Below, one piece after another: positions 42,700-52,382 of a stretch of DNA of 64,000 nucleotides (position 1 is its first letter; each line of letters opens with the position of its first letter). Below the pieces are notes generated by a model that saw only the letters and a list, made by a program, of their open reading frames with translations, did not search any database and had not been told where the DNA came from. Where the stretch lies: contig JAHEBL010000003.1 in NCBI GenBank assembly GCA_024642265.1, forward strand, positions 1 to 64,000, in the 5' to 3' direction. The position numbers and the translations under genes were made by a program. This DNA comes from Haliea sp. Its GTDB lineage: Bacteria; Pseudomonadota; Gammaproteobacteria; Pseudomonadales; Halieaceae.

Positions 42700-44505
42700 T
42701 CAGGCCACGCTGATCAGCGGATCGCCGACCGCGACCTTGTCGCCCACTTTCACCATGACTTCGGCCACGGTGCCGGAGCGCTGGGCCCTGACCTCGGTTT
42801 CCATTTTCATGGCCTCCAGCACAACGATTACATCGCCCGCCTCCACCTCGTCACCCACGATCACATTGACGTGGAAAATATTGCCGGCCAGTGGTGCAGA
42901 AAGCGGATGTGCGGCAGAGGCAGGCGCGACCGGCGGCGGAGCACTGGCCGCCGGACTTATAGAGGAAACATCACCGCCCTCTGCGACTTCCACCACGTAA
43001 CTCTGGCCATTCACTTTCACCGTATAGATGCCGGGCTGCCCAACCGCCGCCGGCGCGCCGGCCGGGGCTGTCACTGCTGCCGTGTTCGGCGCAGCCTCCG
43101 CGCCCCCCGGTACCGGTTCAAAAGCCGAGGGATCGCCACGGTTCTCCAGGAACTTCAGCCCGATCTGGGGAAACAGGGCATAGGTCAGTACGTCGTCGAT
43201 CTCTCCCTCGCCGGGTGTCAGCGCAATGGATTTCTCCCCCGCCAGGATGCGCAGCTCATCGGTAAGCTTGTCCATCTCCGGCTCCAGCAGGTCAGCCGGG
43301 CGACAGGTAATCGCGGGCTTCCCTTCCAGCACCCGCAACTGTAACTCGGCGTTGACAGGCGCCGGGGTGGCGCCGTATTCACCCTTGAGTACACCGGCGG
43401 TCTCCCGGGAAATGGATTTGTAGCGTTCGCCGGTAAGCACATTGATCACCGCCTGGGTGCCGACGATTTGCGAGGTGGGTGTCACCAGCGGGATAAAGCC
43501 CAGGTCCTCACGCACCCGCGGGATTTCCGCCAGCACCTCGTCCATCTTGTCCGCCGCGCCCTGCTCCTTGAGCTGGCTTTCCATATTGGTAAGCATACCG
43601 CCCGGTACCTGTGCCACCAGGATGCGGGCGTCCACGCCACGCAGCGACCCCTCGAAGGCCGCATACTTCTTGCGTACCTCGCGAAAATACGCGGCTATTT
43701 CCGCCAGCTTGACGATGTCCAGGCCGGTCTGGCGACCGGTCGCCGCCAGCATTGCCACCACCGACTCGGTGGGTGAGTGGCCATAGGTCATGGACATGGA
43801 GGAGATAGAGGTGTCCACATTGTCGATGCCGGCTTCCACGCATTTGAGAATGGTGGCAGTGGACAGTCCGGTGGTCGCGTGGCACTGCATATGAATGGGT
43901 ATTGCACAGGCCGCCTTGAGCCGGGTGACCAGTTCGTAGCCGACATAGGGGTGCAGCAAACCCGCCATATCCTTGATCGCGATGGAATCGGCACCGGTGT
44001 CCTCGATCCGCTTGCCCATTTCTACCCAGGTATCCACCGTGTGTACCGGACTCAGCGTGTAGGAGATAGTGCCCTGGGCATGCTTGCCGACTTCCTTGAC
44101 AGCCTTTAGCGCGACCTCGAGATTGCGCATATCGTTCATGGCGTCGAACACGCGGAATACGTCCACGCCGTTATGGGCGGCACGTTCGACGAATTTCACC
44201 ACCACGTCATCTGCATAGTGACGATAACCCAGGATGTTCTGGCCCCGGAACAGCATTTGCTGGGGGGTCCTGGGCATCGCTTTTTTCAGCTCGCGGATAC
44301 GCTCCCAGGGGTCTTCACCAAGGTAGCGGATACAGGCATCAAAGGTGGCGCCACCCCAGGTTTCCAGTGACCAGAAACCCACCTCATCAAGCTGCGCGGC
44401 AATGGGCAGCATGTCGTCCAGGCGCATACGGGTCGCCAACAGGGACTGGTGAGCGTCGCGCAACACCACGTCGGTGATACCCAGCGGGCGGTTATTCTGG
44501 TCCAT
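42700..44505 (-). CDS. oadA: Oxaloacetate decarboxylase subunit alpha
   Basis: A 601-residue protein: an N-terminal carboxyltransferase TIM barrel ([20 protein letters not shown], metal site motif MQCHATTG), a Pro/Ala-rich linker at about 470-530, and a C-terminal biotinyl domain with the biotin Lys567 in [10 protein letters not shown]. It transfers the carboxyl group from oxaloacetate to biotin. I choose the ATG at 44505; a TTG three codons upstream is possible. It is flanked by oadG and oadB. Confidence 0.95.
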   Translation of the reverse strand: MDQNNRPLGITDVVLRDAHQSLLATRMRLDDMLPIAAQLDEVGFWSLETWGGATFDACIRYLGEDPWERIRELKKAMPRTPQQMLFRGQNILGYRHYADDVVVKFVERAAHNGVDVFRVFDAMNDMRNLEVALKAVKEVGKHAQGTISYTLSPVHTVDTWVEMGKRIEDTGADSIAIKDMAGLLHPYVGYELVTRLKAACAIPIHMQCHATTGLSTATILKCVEAGIDNVDTSISSMSMTYGHSPTESVVAMLAATGRQTGLDIVKLAEIAAYFREVRKKYAAFEGSLRGVDARILVAQVPGGMLTNMESQLKEQGAADKMDEVLAEIPRVREDLGFIPLVTPTSQIVGTQAVINVLTGERYKSISRETAGVLKGEYGATPAPVNAELQLRVLEGKPAITCRPADLLEPEMDKLTDELRILAGEKSIALTPGEGEIDDVLTYALFPQIGLKFLENRGDPSAFEPVPGGAEAAPNTAAVTAPAGAPAAVGQPGIYTVKVNGQSYVVEVAEGGDVSSISPAASAPPPVAPASAAHPLSAPLAGNIFHVNVIVGDEVEAGDVIVVLEAMKMETEVRAQRSGTVAEVMVKVGDKVAVGDPLISVA

Positions 44506-44556
44506 TGCAGTCAAGCCTCTTTTGCCTGGTGAAACCTGGCGCCCTGTTAGAGGGCA

Positions 44557-44814
44557 TCAGTCATCTGTCTTGCGGTGCTGGTGAATCGCTGCGGTAATAA
44601 CGGCCACGACGCCCGGGTCGAGCTGGGGAGCGACAGCCTTGCCAGCGCTGCGCTCCCGGGTCGTGACCGGAGGGGGTTCGGGCTGTGGGAAGTAGCGGGC
44701 AATAAGCCCCGACATACCGGTAGTGGCCAACACCAGCAGGGCCAGGAATATCACCACGGTACCCATGCCATACAGCATGAGCTCGATCCCCTGTGCAACA
44801 ATATCGCCCTGCAT
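44557..44814 (-). CDS. oadG: Oxaloacetate decarboxylase subunit gamma
   Basis: An 85-residue protein with one membrane helix (about 11-32, ELMLYGMGTVVIFLALLVLA) and a short hydrophilic C-terminus ending LDPGVVAVITAAIHQHRK, as in OadG, which holds the complex together and binds zinc. The usual start MQGDIVAQGIELM is at 44814; a longer frame upstream is not conserved-looking. It heads the oadGAB operon. Confidence 0.9.
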   Translation of the reverse strand: MQGDIVAQGIELMLYGMGTVVIFLALLVLATTGMSGLIARYFPQPEPPPVTTRERSAGKAVAPQLDPGVVAVITAAIHQHRKTDD

Positions 44815-44833
44815 GTTGTTACCCGTCACCACG

Positions 44834-44852
44834 GCCCGCCCATTCGGCGGGC
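44834..44852 (-). promoter_or_regulatory. Leader hairpin upstream of oadG
   Basis: A perfect 7-bp stem GCCCGCC-N5-GGCGGGC lies 19 bp before the oadG start codon. No T tract follows, so it is more likely a leader structure that affects translation or an operator than a terminator. Confidence 0.3.
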
Positions 44853-45035
44853 GCCGAGCGAGTAAGTTTAAAGCAGTAAAGGAAGGGGCGCCATGGCGTC
44901 CGGAGCGGAATCCGCAGTTAAGCCACCGCTCGCGCCAGCCCCGCCGCCGGGCCATAAAGGCGTGGATATTCCCCAACATGCGGTTTATCCTGCTGCCTCG
45001 CTATGTTCCCGATTCTTCATTAAAGAGGTACACGG

Positions 45036-45791
45036 ATGTTGAGATTTGCCTGGCTTTTGATTACAGCGGTGGCGCTTTACAGCGGCGCGGCCAGCGCCGA
45101 GCAGACGGTGCGCCTGATGGCCAACACCTCACCGCCCTATGCCGACCAGAAACTGCCCGGGGAGGGTCTCGCCGTAGAACTGGTAAAGCATGTTTTTGAG
45201 CGCACCGAGTACAAGCCGGACATCACCATTGAAAACTGGTCACGGGCCGTGGAAGGAGCGCGCCTGGGTGTCTACGATGGCCTGGCAGCGGCCTGGTACT
45301 CGGAAGACCGCAACAAGGACCTGCTGTTCAGCGAGCCCTACCTCAACAGCAGGCTCATGATCCTCAAACTGCGCAGCAACCCGCGCCAGTACAGCAAGCT
45401 GCAGGACCTGGCCGGGGCACGACTCGGGGTCAGGGTGGACTATGCCTACGGCATCGATTTCGCGGCGATACCGAACCTGACGCTGGTCGAGGAAAACCAC
45501 CTGATCCAGAATTTGCTCAAACTGCAGAATGGCTCGGTCGATGCAATCATCGGCGATCGACGCTCCATCATCATGCAGTTGAATGAATACATGAAAGACA
45601 GGATTACCGACTTTGCCGTGGTCGATATCCCCCTGCCGGATGTGCAGCGGCACGTGGCCGCCAGCCGCGACCTGCCCGGGCACGAAAAGCTGATTGAACA
45701 GTTCAATCGCGCCCTCGCGGAAACACGCAAGGATGGTTCGCTGCAGGCGATTATAGAGAAATGGGATGCGCGCCTGGGCAAGTTCGAATAA
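45036..45791 (+). CDS. Periplasmic substrate-binding protein (SBP_bac_3-like)
   Basis: A 251-residue protein with a signal peptide (cleavage near ASA-EQ, residue 21) and the bilobal amino-acid-binding fold (VRLMANTSPPYADQKLPGEGLAVELVKHVFERT, later AGARLGVRVDYAYG and VDAIIGDRRSI). A good Shine-Dalgarno (AGAGG) precedes it. No permease or ATPase genes are nearby, so it may serve a remote transporter or a receptor. The substrate is unknown. Confidence 0.8.
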   Translation: MLRFAWLLITAVALYSGAASAEQTVRLMANTSPPYADQKLPGEGLAVELVKHVFERTEYKPDITIENWSRAVEGARLGVYDGLAAAWYSEDRNKDLLFSEPYLNSRLMILKLRSNPRQYSKLQDLAGARLGVRVDYAYGIDFAAIPNLTLVEENHLIQNLLKLQNGSVDAIIGDRRSIIMQLNEYMKDRITDFAVVDIPLPDVQRHVAASRDLPGHEKLIEQFNRALAETRKDGSLQAIIEKWDARLGKFE

Positions 45792-45824
45792 CAGTCCCGG
45801 GAACACCCGCCTGGCGGTTCGCTT

Positions 45825-46811
45825 ATGCGGCTGATGCTCGCCCCTATGGAGGGCGTGATAGACCACACCATGCGCGACCTGCTGACGTCGCTGGGTGGTA
45901 TCGATCGCTGTGTCACGGAATTTGTCCGCGTCACCGAGCGCCTGCTGCCCGCGAAGGTGTTTCATCGCCTCTGCCCGGAGCTCGCCAATGGCGGCACCAC
46001 TGCCTCAGGGGTGCCCGTATATATCCAGTTGCTGGGCGGGCAGCCATCGGTTGTTGCGGACAACGCTGCGCGCGCCGCAGAGCTGGGCGCCCCCGGTATC
46101 GACCTGAACTTTGGCTGCCCTGCCAAAACCGTCAACCGCTCGGACGGCGGCGCCATCATCCTGCGTGAGCCGGATCGTGTACACGCGATCACCAGCGCAG
46201 TGCGTGCCGCAGTACCTGCCCGGGTACCCGTGACGGTAAAAACCCGGCTGGGCTATGAGGACGAGAGCCTGTTCCTGGATATCGTGCGCGGCATCGACGC
46301 GGCGGGTATCAATGAACTCACTGTGCACGCCCGCACCCGACGCCACGGCTACCGACCGCCAGCCTACTGGGAACAGATAGCCCGGGCGCGGGAAATCACC
46401 TCACTGAATGTCATCGCCAACGGTGAAATCTGGAACCCCGCCGACGCCCTGCGCTGCCGCGAGGTAACTGGCTGCGAGGACCTGATGCTGGGTCGCGGCG
46501 CCCTGTGCCGGCCGGACCTGCCGCGCCTGGTGGTGGCAGCCGTGGCGGGCAAGCCCCGGTCCTCCCTGCACTGGCCCGACATTCCGCCCCTGCTGCTGCG
46601 TTTTTTCGAACTGAACCTGGCGCACTATGACGACCGCTACGCACCCAATACGGTGAAACAGTGGCTGGCCTACCTGCGCGCCTATTTTCCCCAGGCGGCG
46701 CTGTTGTTCGAACGGGTCAAGCGACTGCGCGATCCCGCGCAGATGCACGGGGTGTTGCTGACGGAATCGCAAACGGCAGGGGCGGATCTCAGAACTGCAG
46801 AGACGGCCTGA
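45825..46811 (+). CDS. dusC: tRNA-dihydrouridine(16) synthase DusC
   Basis: A 328-residue FMN-dependent TIM barrel. It has the Dus motif LAPMEGVIDHTMRDLL, the catalytic Cys98 in NFGCPAKTVNRSDGGA, VKTRLGYED and HARTR. DusC reduces U16 in tRNAs; the N-terminus MRLMLAPMEGV and total length fit DusC over DusA/DusB. The 3' end overlaps the convergent outer-membrane protein gene by 23 bp. Confidence 0.9.
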   Translation: MRLMLAPMEGVIDHTMRDLLTSLGGIDRCVTEFVRVTERLLPAKVFHRLCPELANGGTTASGVPVYIQLLGGQPSVVADNAARAAELGAPGIDLNFGCPAKTVNRSDGGAIILREPDRVHAITSAVRAAVPARVPVTVKTRLGYEDESLFLDIVRGIDAAGINELTVHARTRRHGYRPPAYWEQIARAREITSLNVIANGEIWNPADALRCREVTGCEDLMLGRGALCRPDLPRLVVAAVAGKPRSSLHWPDIPPLLLRFFELNLAHYDDRYAPNTVKQWLAYLRAYFPQAALLFERVKRLRDPAQMHGVLLTESQTAGADLRTAETA

Positions 46812-47751
46812 ATCTCAGGGCGATCTCCGCGTAGGGCGCCGTGCTGACATCCAGGTCCGGCGCGTCAACATCGGTGCCGCTCAGGCGCAGGCCACGAAAA
46901 CCGCCCACCCCGGCCTCCACCGACAACCACAGATCCTTGGCGAGTCTTCGCTCGGCGGACAGGCCGAAGTCCCAGGCATCCAGGTTCACCGTGGTGTCAC
47001 CACTTCCCTGTGGATTGAAAGACCAGGACGCCCCCGACGGGGACGCACCCAGGCGCAACAGCCAGTTCTTGTCGGGCGCGTAGAGAATGGCCGGCCAGGG
47101 CATCATGGCGCTCACGGTCCAGCGTTCATTGATACTCCAGGAAGCGCCTACATAGGGAATATAGAAATCGTCCCCGGGTCCGACATCGGCGTAGAAGCCG
47201 AAGGCCCACCAGAGTCGATCGTGCTGGACATACCGGGCGAACGCCCCGCCCATGTATTGCCAGGTCCATTCCGAGCCGTCCCTGTCGTCGCGGTGCCCCA
47301 TGGGCATCACGAAAGCCACTGACTGCCAGTCCGGGTCGATCTGGCGCAACCAGCCCACCGGCAGACCGAGTGTCGCAACCGTGAAGGAGTCAGTATTCGT
47401 TGTTTCAATGTCGATATCGGCAATACTCACGTACTCGCCGACTATCAGCGCGTCGCGCTCAGTGAGCAGGAACGGCATGCCAGCTGCCTGGGATACGGCG
47501 GTCACGTCATAGCTGATATCCTTCGCCCCGCGCCGGTTGGTGTCGACATCAGCATCGCCGTAATACGAGGCGCCAAGAAAGGCTACCGGCAAAAAGGGAA
47601 TATTCGACGCGGCGCGCTGGAACTCGATGTCGCTGTTCTCGAACTGCCGGGTGAGGCGTCGCATCAAGGAATCATCTTCGCCCGCTGAATCCGCCGATGC
47701 CAGGCCGGTAACGAGGGAGATACCGAGTGCTATACACCACTTCCTATTCAT
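46789..47751 (-). CDS. Predicted outer-membrane beta-barrel protein (DUF6268-like)
   Basis: A 320-residue protein with a signal peptide (about 1-20, GLASA-DS) and alternating hydrophobic strands typical of a barrel (WTWQYMGGAFARYVQHDRLWWAFGFYADVG, and YAEIALRFRPSLQF with a terminal Phe). The C-terminal Phe is an outer-membrane assembly signal. I cannot name a substrate. It lies 13 bp behind the TPP enzyme and could be cotranscribed. The start is the ATG at 47751; the longer frame is a shadow of the TPP enzyme gene. Confidence 0.75.
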   Translation of the reverse strand: MNRKWCIALGISLVTGLASADSAGEDDSLMRRLTRQFENSDIEFQRAASNIPFLPVAFLGASYYGDADVDTNRRGAKDISYDVTAVSQAAGMPFLLTERDALIVGEYVSIADIDIETTNTDSFTVATLGLPVGWLRQIDPDWQSVAFVMPMGHRDDRDGSEWTWQYMGGAFARYVQHDRLWWAFGFYADVGPGDDFYIPYVGASWSINERWTVSAMMPWPAILYAPDKNWLLRLGASPSGASWSFNPQGSGDTTVNLDAWDFGLSAERRLAKDLWLSVEAGVGGFRGLRLSGTDVDAPDLDVSTAPYAEIALRFRPSLQF

Positions 47752-47764
47752 CCGAACCTTCTCC

Positions 47765-49324
47765 CTAGAGAAGCGTGGGGACAATGGCGTCGATAAGCCG
47801 GGGGCCTGTTGCGCTGATCGCCGCGGCAAACTGCTCGTTGAACTCCTCGGCAGTAGTGGCGCGGGTGGCCTCGACGCCCATACCCGTGGCAATCGCGACA
47901 AAATCCATGTCCGGACCGCCGATATCCAGCACACTGGCGGCGTTCGGACCCGGCTTGCCGCCACGGGCGCCGGTGCGGGCAAATTCCATCTCCAGCACAC
48001 TGTATTTGGTGTTGTTGAAAATCACCACCGTCACGTCCAGGTGTTCACGGGCCATGGTCCACAGGGACTGGATCGTATACATGGCGCTGCCGTCGCCCTC
48101 CAGGCAGATTACCTTGCGCTCCGGGCATGCGACCGCCGCGCCAACGGCGGCGGGCAGGCCCCAGCCGATGCTGCCGCCGGTAAGGTTGAGCCAATCGTGG
48201 GGCTGGGCTGTGGCAGTCGCCGGGAACAGCGCGAACCCGGAGGTGATGGACTCGTCCACCACGATGGCATTCTCCGGCAGGTAATGGGCAACGGCCAGGG
48301 CAACCTTGCCGGCATCGAGCGGTCCGGCCCCCAGGTCGGGTATGGTCAGCGGGTGCACATCGGGCTTTGCATCAACCGCGTCGAGCTGTTCAAGCAAGTC
48401 CTCCAGCGCCTGGTCTATATCGTCATTGGGTCCGGCCAGGACAAACTGCCGGCAATTGGGCGCGGCAATCGCGCTGGGTACATTGGGGTAGGCAAAGAAC
48501 GACACGGGCGGGGCTGCGCCCACCAGCACGAGGTTTTCGATGTCCTTGATATGGTCGATAGCCAGTTCGGCAAGGTAGGGCAGCCGGTCGATCACCGCCG
48601 TACCGGCGCCGCGCGCCACCCGGCCGGGAAAAACCTCGGTGCAGATCCGCACCCCGGCGGCCTTGCCGATGCGGCTCAGCATGAGGCCGCGCTGGCTGTC
48701 CACCTCCCTGCCGCCGATCATGATCATGCATTTCTCACCCGACTTCAGCAGGGCGAGTGCCTCTTTCACCCGGAATGCGGCTACCTCCGCAGGTGGCGCA
48801 ACCGCCACGGCGGGCTCTGCGCCACCCGGGTTGTCTCCCCAGGACACATCCGCCGGCAGCATCAGGGTAGCCACCTGGCCTATGCCGGCCTGCCGCACTG
48901 CTTCGGCGGCATCCCGGGCGATCTCCCCTGCCGCCGCGGAGGTGTGAACCCAGTGTGACACCGGGCCGGCAATACCCTCGATATCCGCGGTCAACGGCGC
49001 ATCGTACTGCAGGTGATAGGTGGCGTGATCGCCAACGATATTCACCATGGGCACATGCCCTTTTTTGGCGTTGTGGATATTGGCCAGGGCATTACCCAGG
49101 CCCGGCCCCAGATGCAGGAGGGTAGAAGCCGGCCTGCGTGCCATGCGGGCATAGCCGTCGGCGGCCCCACTCAGCACCCCTTCGAACAGGCACAGTATGC
49201 AGCGCATTCCCTCCACCTCGTCCAGGGCGGCGACGAAGTGCATCTCCGATGTACCGGGGTTGGTAAAGCACACATCAATATTGTTGTTGACCAGCGTGGT
49301 GAGCAGGCTCTCGGCACCGTTCAT
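47765..49324 (-). CDS. TPP-dependent enzyme of the acetolactate synthase / benzoylformate decarboxylase group
   Basis: A 519-residue three-domain TPP enzyme. The cofactor-activating Glu48 is in LFEGVLSGAADGYARM. The middle domain follows, and the C-terminal TPP motif is EGDGSAMYTIQSLW with VVIFNNTKYSVLE. It lacks an obvious FAD-binding acetolactate-synthase fingerprint and no small subunit is nearby, so it is not the biosynthetic enzyme. A decarboxylase of 2-oxoacids is likely, substrate unknown. It follows the peptide ABC transporter genes by 65 bp on the same strand. Confidence 0.82.
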   Translation of the reverse strand: MNGAESLLTTLVNNNIDVCFTNPGTSEMHFVAALDEVEGMRCILCLFEGVLSGAADGYARMARRPASTLLHLGPGLGNALANIHNAKKGHVPMVNIVGDHATYHLQYDAPLTADIEGIAGPVSHWVHTSAAAGEIARDAAEAVRQAGIGQVATLMLPADVSWGDNPGGAEPAVAVAPPAEVAAFRVKEALALLKSGEKCMIMIGGREVDSQRGLMLSRIGKAAGVRICTEVFPGRVARGAGTAVIDRLPYLAELAIDHIKDIENLVLVGAAPPVSFFAYPNVPSAIAAPNCRQFVLAGPNDDIDQALEDLLEQLDAVDAKPDVHPLTIPDLGAGPLDAGKVALAVAHYLPENAIVVDESITSGFALFPATATAQPHDWLNLTGGSIGWGLPAAVGAAVACPERKVICLEGDGSAMYTIQSLWTMAREHLDVTVVIFNNTKYSVLEMEFARTGARGGKPGPNAASVLDIGGPDMDFVAIATGMGVEATRATTAEEFNEQFAAAISATGPRLIDAIVPTLL

Positions 49325-49389
49325 AGGACTGCGCTCCGTTTTTTTTGGTTATTCCCTCCGACAAGCATAGGGCATAGCCGACGGACTCG

Positions 49390-51000
49390 CTACGCCGGAT
49401 CGAGTCTCGGCACGGAATCGAGCAGCGCCCGGGTGTAGGGATGCTGGGGCGCCGTGAGAATCTGCTCTGCGCTGCCCTGCTCCACCAGCTTGCCAGCCTG
49501 CATCACGCCCACGTGATGGGCCAGGCTGGGTACAATGGAGAGATCGTGGGTGATGAACAGGTAGGACACCCCGAACTCGCGCTGCAGTTCCTGCAGCAGG
49601 CCAAGCACTTCGGCCCGGATCGACACGTCGAGCGCGCTGGTGGGCTCGTCGCAGACGATAAGCTCCGGCTCAACCGCGAGGGCGCGGGCAATTGCAACAC
49701 GCTGTAACTGGCCGCCGGAGAATTCGTGGGGATAGCGCTGGCTGTATTCGCGACGCAGTTGTACCCGGTCGAGCAACAGGCCGATGCGCTCCTCGCGCTC
49801 CTCGGCGGACAGGCCCATACCCAGGCTCACCATGCCCTCGGAGATGATCTCGCCCACTGTCAGTCGCGGGTTCATGGAAGAGAAGGGATTCTGGAAAATC
49901 ACCTGGATCAGTTTGCGATAGGGCAGCATCTCGCGCCGGGCCAGCGAACCGATAGCGTGACCCTTGAAGCGAATCTGGCCGCCGCTGATTTCCTCCAGGT
50001 TGAGAATCGCGCGTCCCAGGGTGGACTTGCCGCTGCCGGACTCGCCAACCAGCGCATAGGTCTCGCCGCGACCGATCGACAGGGAAACACCGTCCACTGC
50101 CCGGGTATGGTCAACTACCCGTTGCAGTACACCCTTGCGGATGGGGAAATAGACCTTGACGTCATCCAGCTGCAACAGCGGCTCTTCCACCGCGACGCTC
50201 TGGAAGTGGGTGAGGTCGGGCAGCGCATCGATCAGGCGGCGGCTGTACTCCTGCCTCGGGTTGTGGAAAAACTCGTCCACCTCGGCCTGTTCGATAATCT
50301 CGCCGCGGTACATCACCGCCACCTCGTCGGCGGTATTGCGCACGACACCCATGTCGTGGGTGATCAGCAGCACCGCCAGCCGTCGCGACTGGGTCAGTTC
50401 GCGGATGAGCTTCAGCACCTGTTCCTGGATCGTCACATCCAGCGCTGTGGTAGGTTCGTCGGCTATCAGGATATCCGGTTCGCAGGCCAGCGCCATGGCG
50501 ATCATGATGCGCTGCTGCTGGCCACCGGATAACTGGTGCGGGTAAAAGCTGAAGCGGCTGTCGGGGTCGGGAATGCCGACTTCTGCAAATAATTGCACTA
50601 CACGCTTGCGCAGGCTGTCGCCGCGCAGTGGCGTATGCAGCCGCAGCGTTTCCGCCACCTGCTGGCCCACAGTCTGGACCGGGTTGAGGGCGCTCATGGC
50701 ATTCTGGAAGATCATGGCGACCCGTCGTCCGCGCACGTTTTGCATCTTCGCCTCGGGCAGGTCGAACAGGTCCTGCTCGCCCACCAGCACCGCTCCGGAG
50801 GTAATCTGCAGCGCATCCGGGAGCAGGCGCATCGCCGCCAGCGAGGTCACCGACTTGCCGCTGCCGGATTCACCCACCAGGGCAAAGATCCTGCCAGCAC
50901 GCAATGCCAGGCTGACACCCTTGAGGATCTCCTCCCCCGTCTCGCCGAGCACCACCCTCAGGTCACGGACCTGCATACGAATATCGGCCGGGGTACTCAT
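49390..51000 (-). CDS. Peptide ABC transporter ATP-binding protein (YejF-like, duplicated)
   Basis: A 536-residue protein with two complete ABC domains. Walker A GESGSGKS occurs at 43-50 and again near 315-325. The signatures LSGGQQQR and FSGGQLQR, and both Walker B/ADEPT motifs, are intact. Each domain ends with an oligopeptide-transporter C-terminal extension. The fusion of two DppD/DppF-like halves is the YejF layout. It powers the importer encoded just upstream; its start overlaps the permease stop (ATGA). Confidence 0.92.
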   Translation of the reverse strand: MSTPADIRMQVRDLRVVLGETGEEILKGVSLALRAGRIFALVGESGSGKSVTSLAAMRLLPDALQITSGAVLVGEQDLFDLPEAKMQNVRGRRVAMIFQNAMSALNPVQTVGQQVAETLRLHTPLRGDSLRKRVVQLFAEVGIPDPDSRFSFYPHQLSGGQQQRIMIAMALACEPDILIADEPTTALDVTIQEQVLKLIRELTQSRRLAVLLITHDMGVVRNTADEVAVMYRGEIIEQAEVDEFFHNPRQEYSRRLIDALPDLTHFQSVAVEEPLLQLDDVKVYFPIRKGVLQRVVDHTRAVDGVSLSIGRGETYALVGESGSGKSTLGRAILNLEEISGGQIRFKGHAIGSLARREMLPYRKLIQVIFQNPFSSMNPRLTVGEIISEGMVSLGMGLSAEEREERIGLLLDRVQLRREYSQRYPHEFSGGQLQRVAIARALAVEPELIVCDEPTSALDVSIRAEVLGLLQELQREFGVSYLFITHDLSIVPSLAHHVGVMQAGKLVEQGSAEQILTAPQHPYTRALLDSVPRLDPA

Positions 51001-52382
51001 GCTTCTGACCTCCCGCTACTGCTGCGCGGATCGAAGGCATCGCGTACCAGGTCGGAAAACAGGTTGGCCGCCAGCACCAGCACGAACATAAAGAAGAATG
51101 CCCCGGTCAGGGTCCACCACACTGCCGGCTCTCGCGAGAGCTCTGTGCGGGCGCCATTGATCATATTGCCCCAGCTGCCCATCGACGGATCGATACCGAC
51201 GCCGATATAGGACAGCACCGCTTCGGCCAGAACCAGTGCGCTGAAATCCAGCACAAAGGTGATCAGGATGATATGCACCACGTTGGGCAGGATGTGGCGG
51301 GCAAGGATACGAGTGTGGCTTACCCCGAATGCATGGGCTGCCTGCACATAGCCCAGCTGGCTTATTTTCAGGGTCTCCGCGCGAATCAGCCGGCACAGGC
51401 TGGACCAGCTGGTCAGGCCGAGAATAAAACACAGGGCGATAAAGCGCGCGTCCGCCTTTTCCATGCCGACAGAGAAAAAGTCCGGGTTGAGGTCGATATA
51501 TACCTGGAACAGCAATACGGAGGCGGCAATCAACAGGATGCCGGGAATCGAGCTCAGGGTGGTGTAGAGATACTGCACCACGTCATCCACCCAGCCCTTG
51601 AAGTAGCCTGCCATCACGCCCAGGGTCACGGCGATGGGCAACATCACCAGGGTGGACAGGGTGCCCAGCAACACGCCGGTACGTATACCCTTGATGCTCT
51701 GGTAAGCCACATCGGTACCACCCTGGTCGGTACCCAGCACGTGGTAGTAGTGACTGATATACACGAGCCAGACCATGAAACAGATCACCGAGGTCTGCAC
51801 GGTCCAGGAGGCGTACCACGGATAGACGCTGTTGCGCAGCAACCGCCACTGCAAACCCACGACGACCGCGGATGCGAGTAAGCCCCAGCCCAGTGCGATG
51901 GCACTGAGGCGGAGCACGTCCGGCCAGCGGTGAGCCGGCTCGGCCAGGTGCTGGCCGGCGTGTTCAAGCCAGTCGAAGTCCCGCACCATATTGCCCTGCT
52001 CATCCTTCATATTGCTTTTTTCAAAGGATTTCAGGGCAAATGGTGCCGAGTAGGTCCGCTCGAAGCGATCCCCCATGCCGTCAAGCATCACATCCAGTAC
52101 GCTGGTCACCTTGTTGTCGTAGAACACCTCATTGGTCTCCACGCCATCGGGCGGCGGCAGCGCACGCCGAAAATGCAGTGAGTCGAGCAGGGCCACGCCC
52201 ACGTAGACCATAATGATAGTGAAGGTGACCATGCCCAGGCGCGAGGAAAACACCTGGCTCCAGCGCTCCCTGGATTGCGGATCGTTACGCAGGCGATAGA
52301 AAAAGGTCGTCAGCACCGCGACCAGCATAAAGACCAGCGCGTCTGACCACAGCAGGACCGGCTTTGCGTCGAGCTCCCACAT
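50997..52382 (-). CDS. Peptide ABC transporter permease (YejE-like), enlarged N-terminus
   Basis: A 461-residue DppC/YejE-type permease. The BPD_transp domain is in the C-terminal half with the EAA-like loop ETLKISQLGYVQAAHAFGVS and the coupling stretch VLAEAVLSYIGVGIDPSMGSWG. The N-terminal half adds helices at about 10-27 and 48-66, a soluble segment of roughly 90 residues, and two more helices (about 157-178 and 187-210). Together these are larger than the usual 340-residue YejE. It pairs with the upstream permease, with which it shares one base (TGATG). Confidence 0.88.
   Translation of the reverse strand: MWELDAKPVLLWSDALVFMLVAVLTTFFYRLRNDPQSRERWSQVFSSRLGMVTFTIIMVYVGVALLDSLHFRRALPPPDGVETNEVFYDNKVTSVLDVMLDGMGDRFERTYSAPFALKSFEKSNMKDEQGNMVRDFDWLEHAGQHLAEPAHRWPDVLRLSAIALGWGLLASAVVVGLQWRLLRNSVYPWYASWTVQTSVICFMVWLVYISHYYHVLGTDQGGTDVAYQSIKGIRTGVLLGTLSTLVMLPIAVTLGVMAGYFKGWVDDVVQYLYTTLSSIPGILLIAASVLLFQVYIDLNPDFFSVGMEKADARFIALCFILGLTSWSSLCRLIRAETLKISQLGYVQAAHAFGVSHTRILARHILPNVVHIILITFVLDFSALVLAEAVLSYIGVGIDPSMGSWGNMINGARTELSREPAVWWTLTGAFFFMFVLVLAANLFSDLVRDAFDPRSSSGRSEA

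Noticed and set aside
47627-48958. 443-codon plus-strand frame opposite the TPP enzyme
   Set aside because: Antisense of an enzyme with intact TPP motifs.
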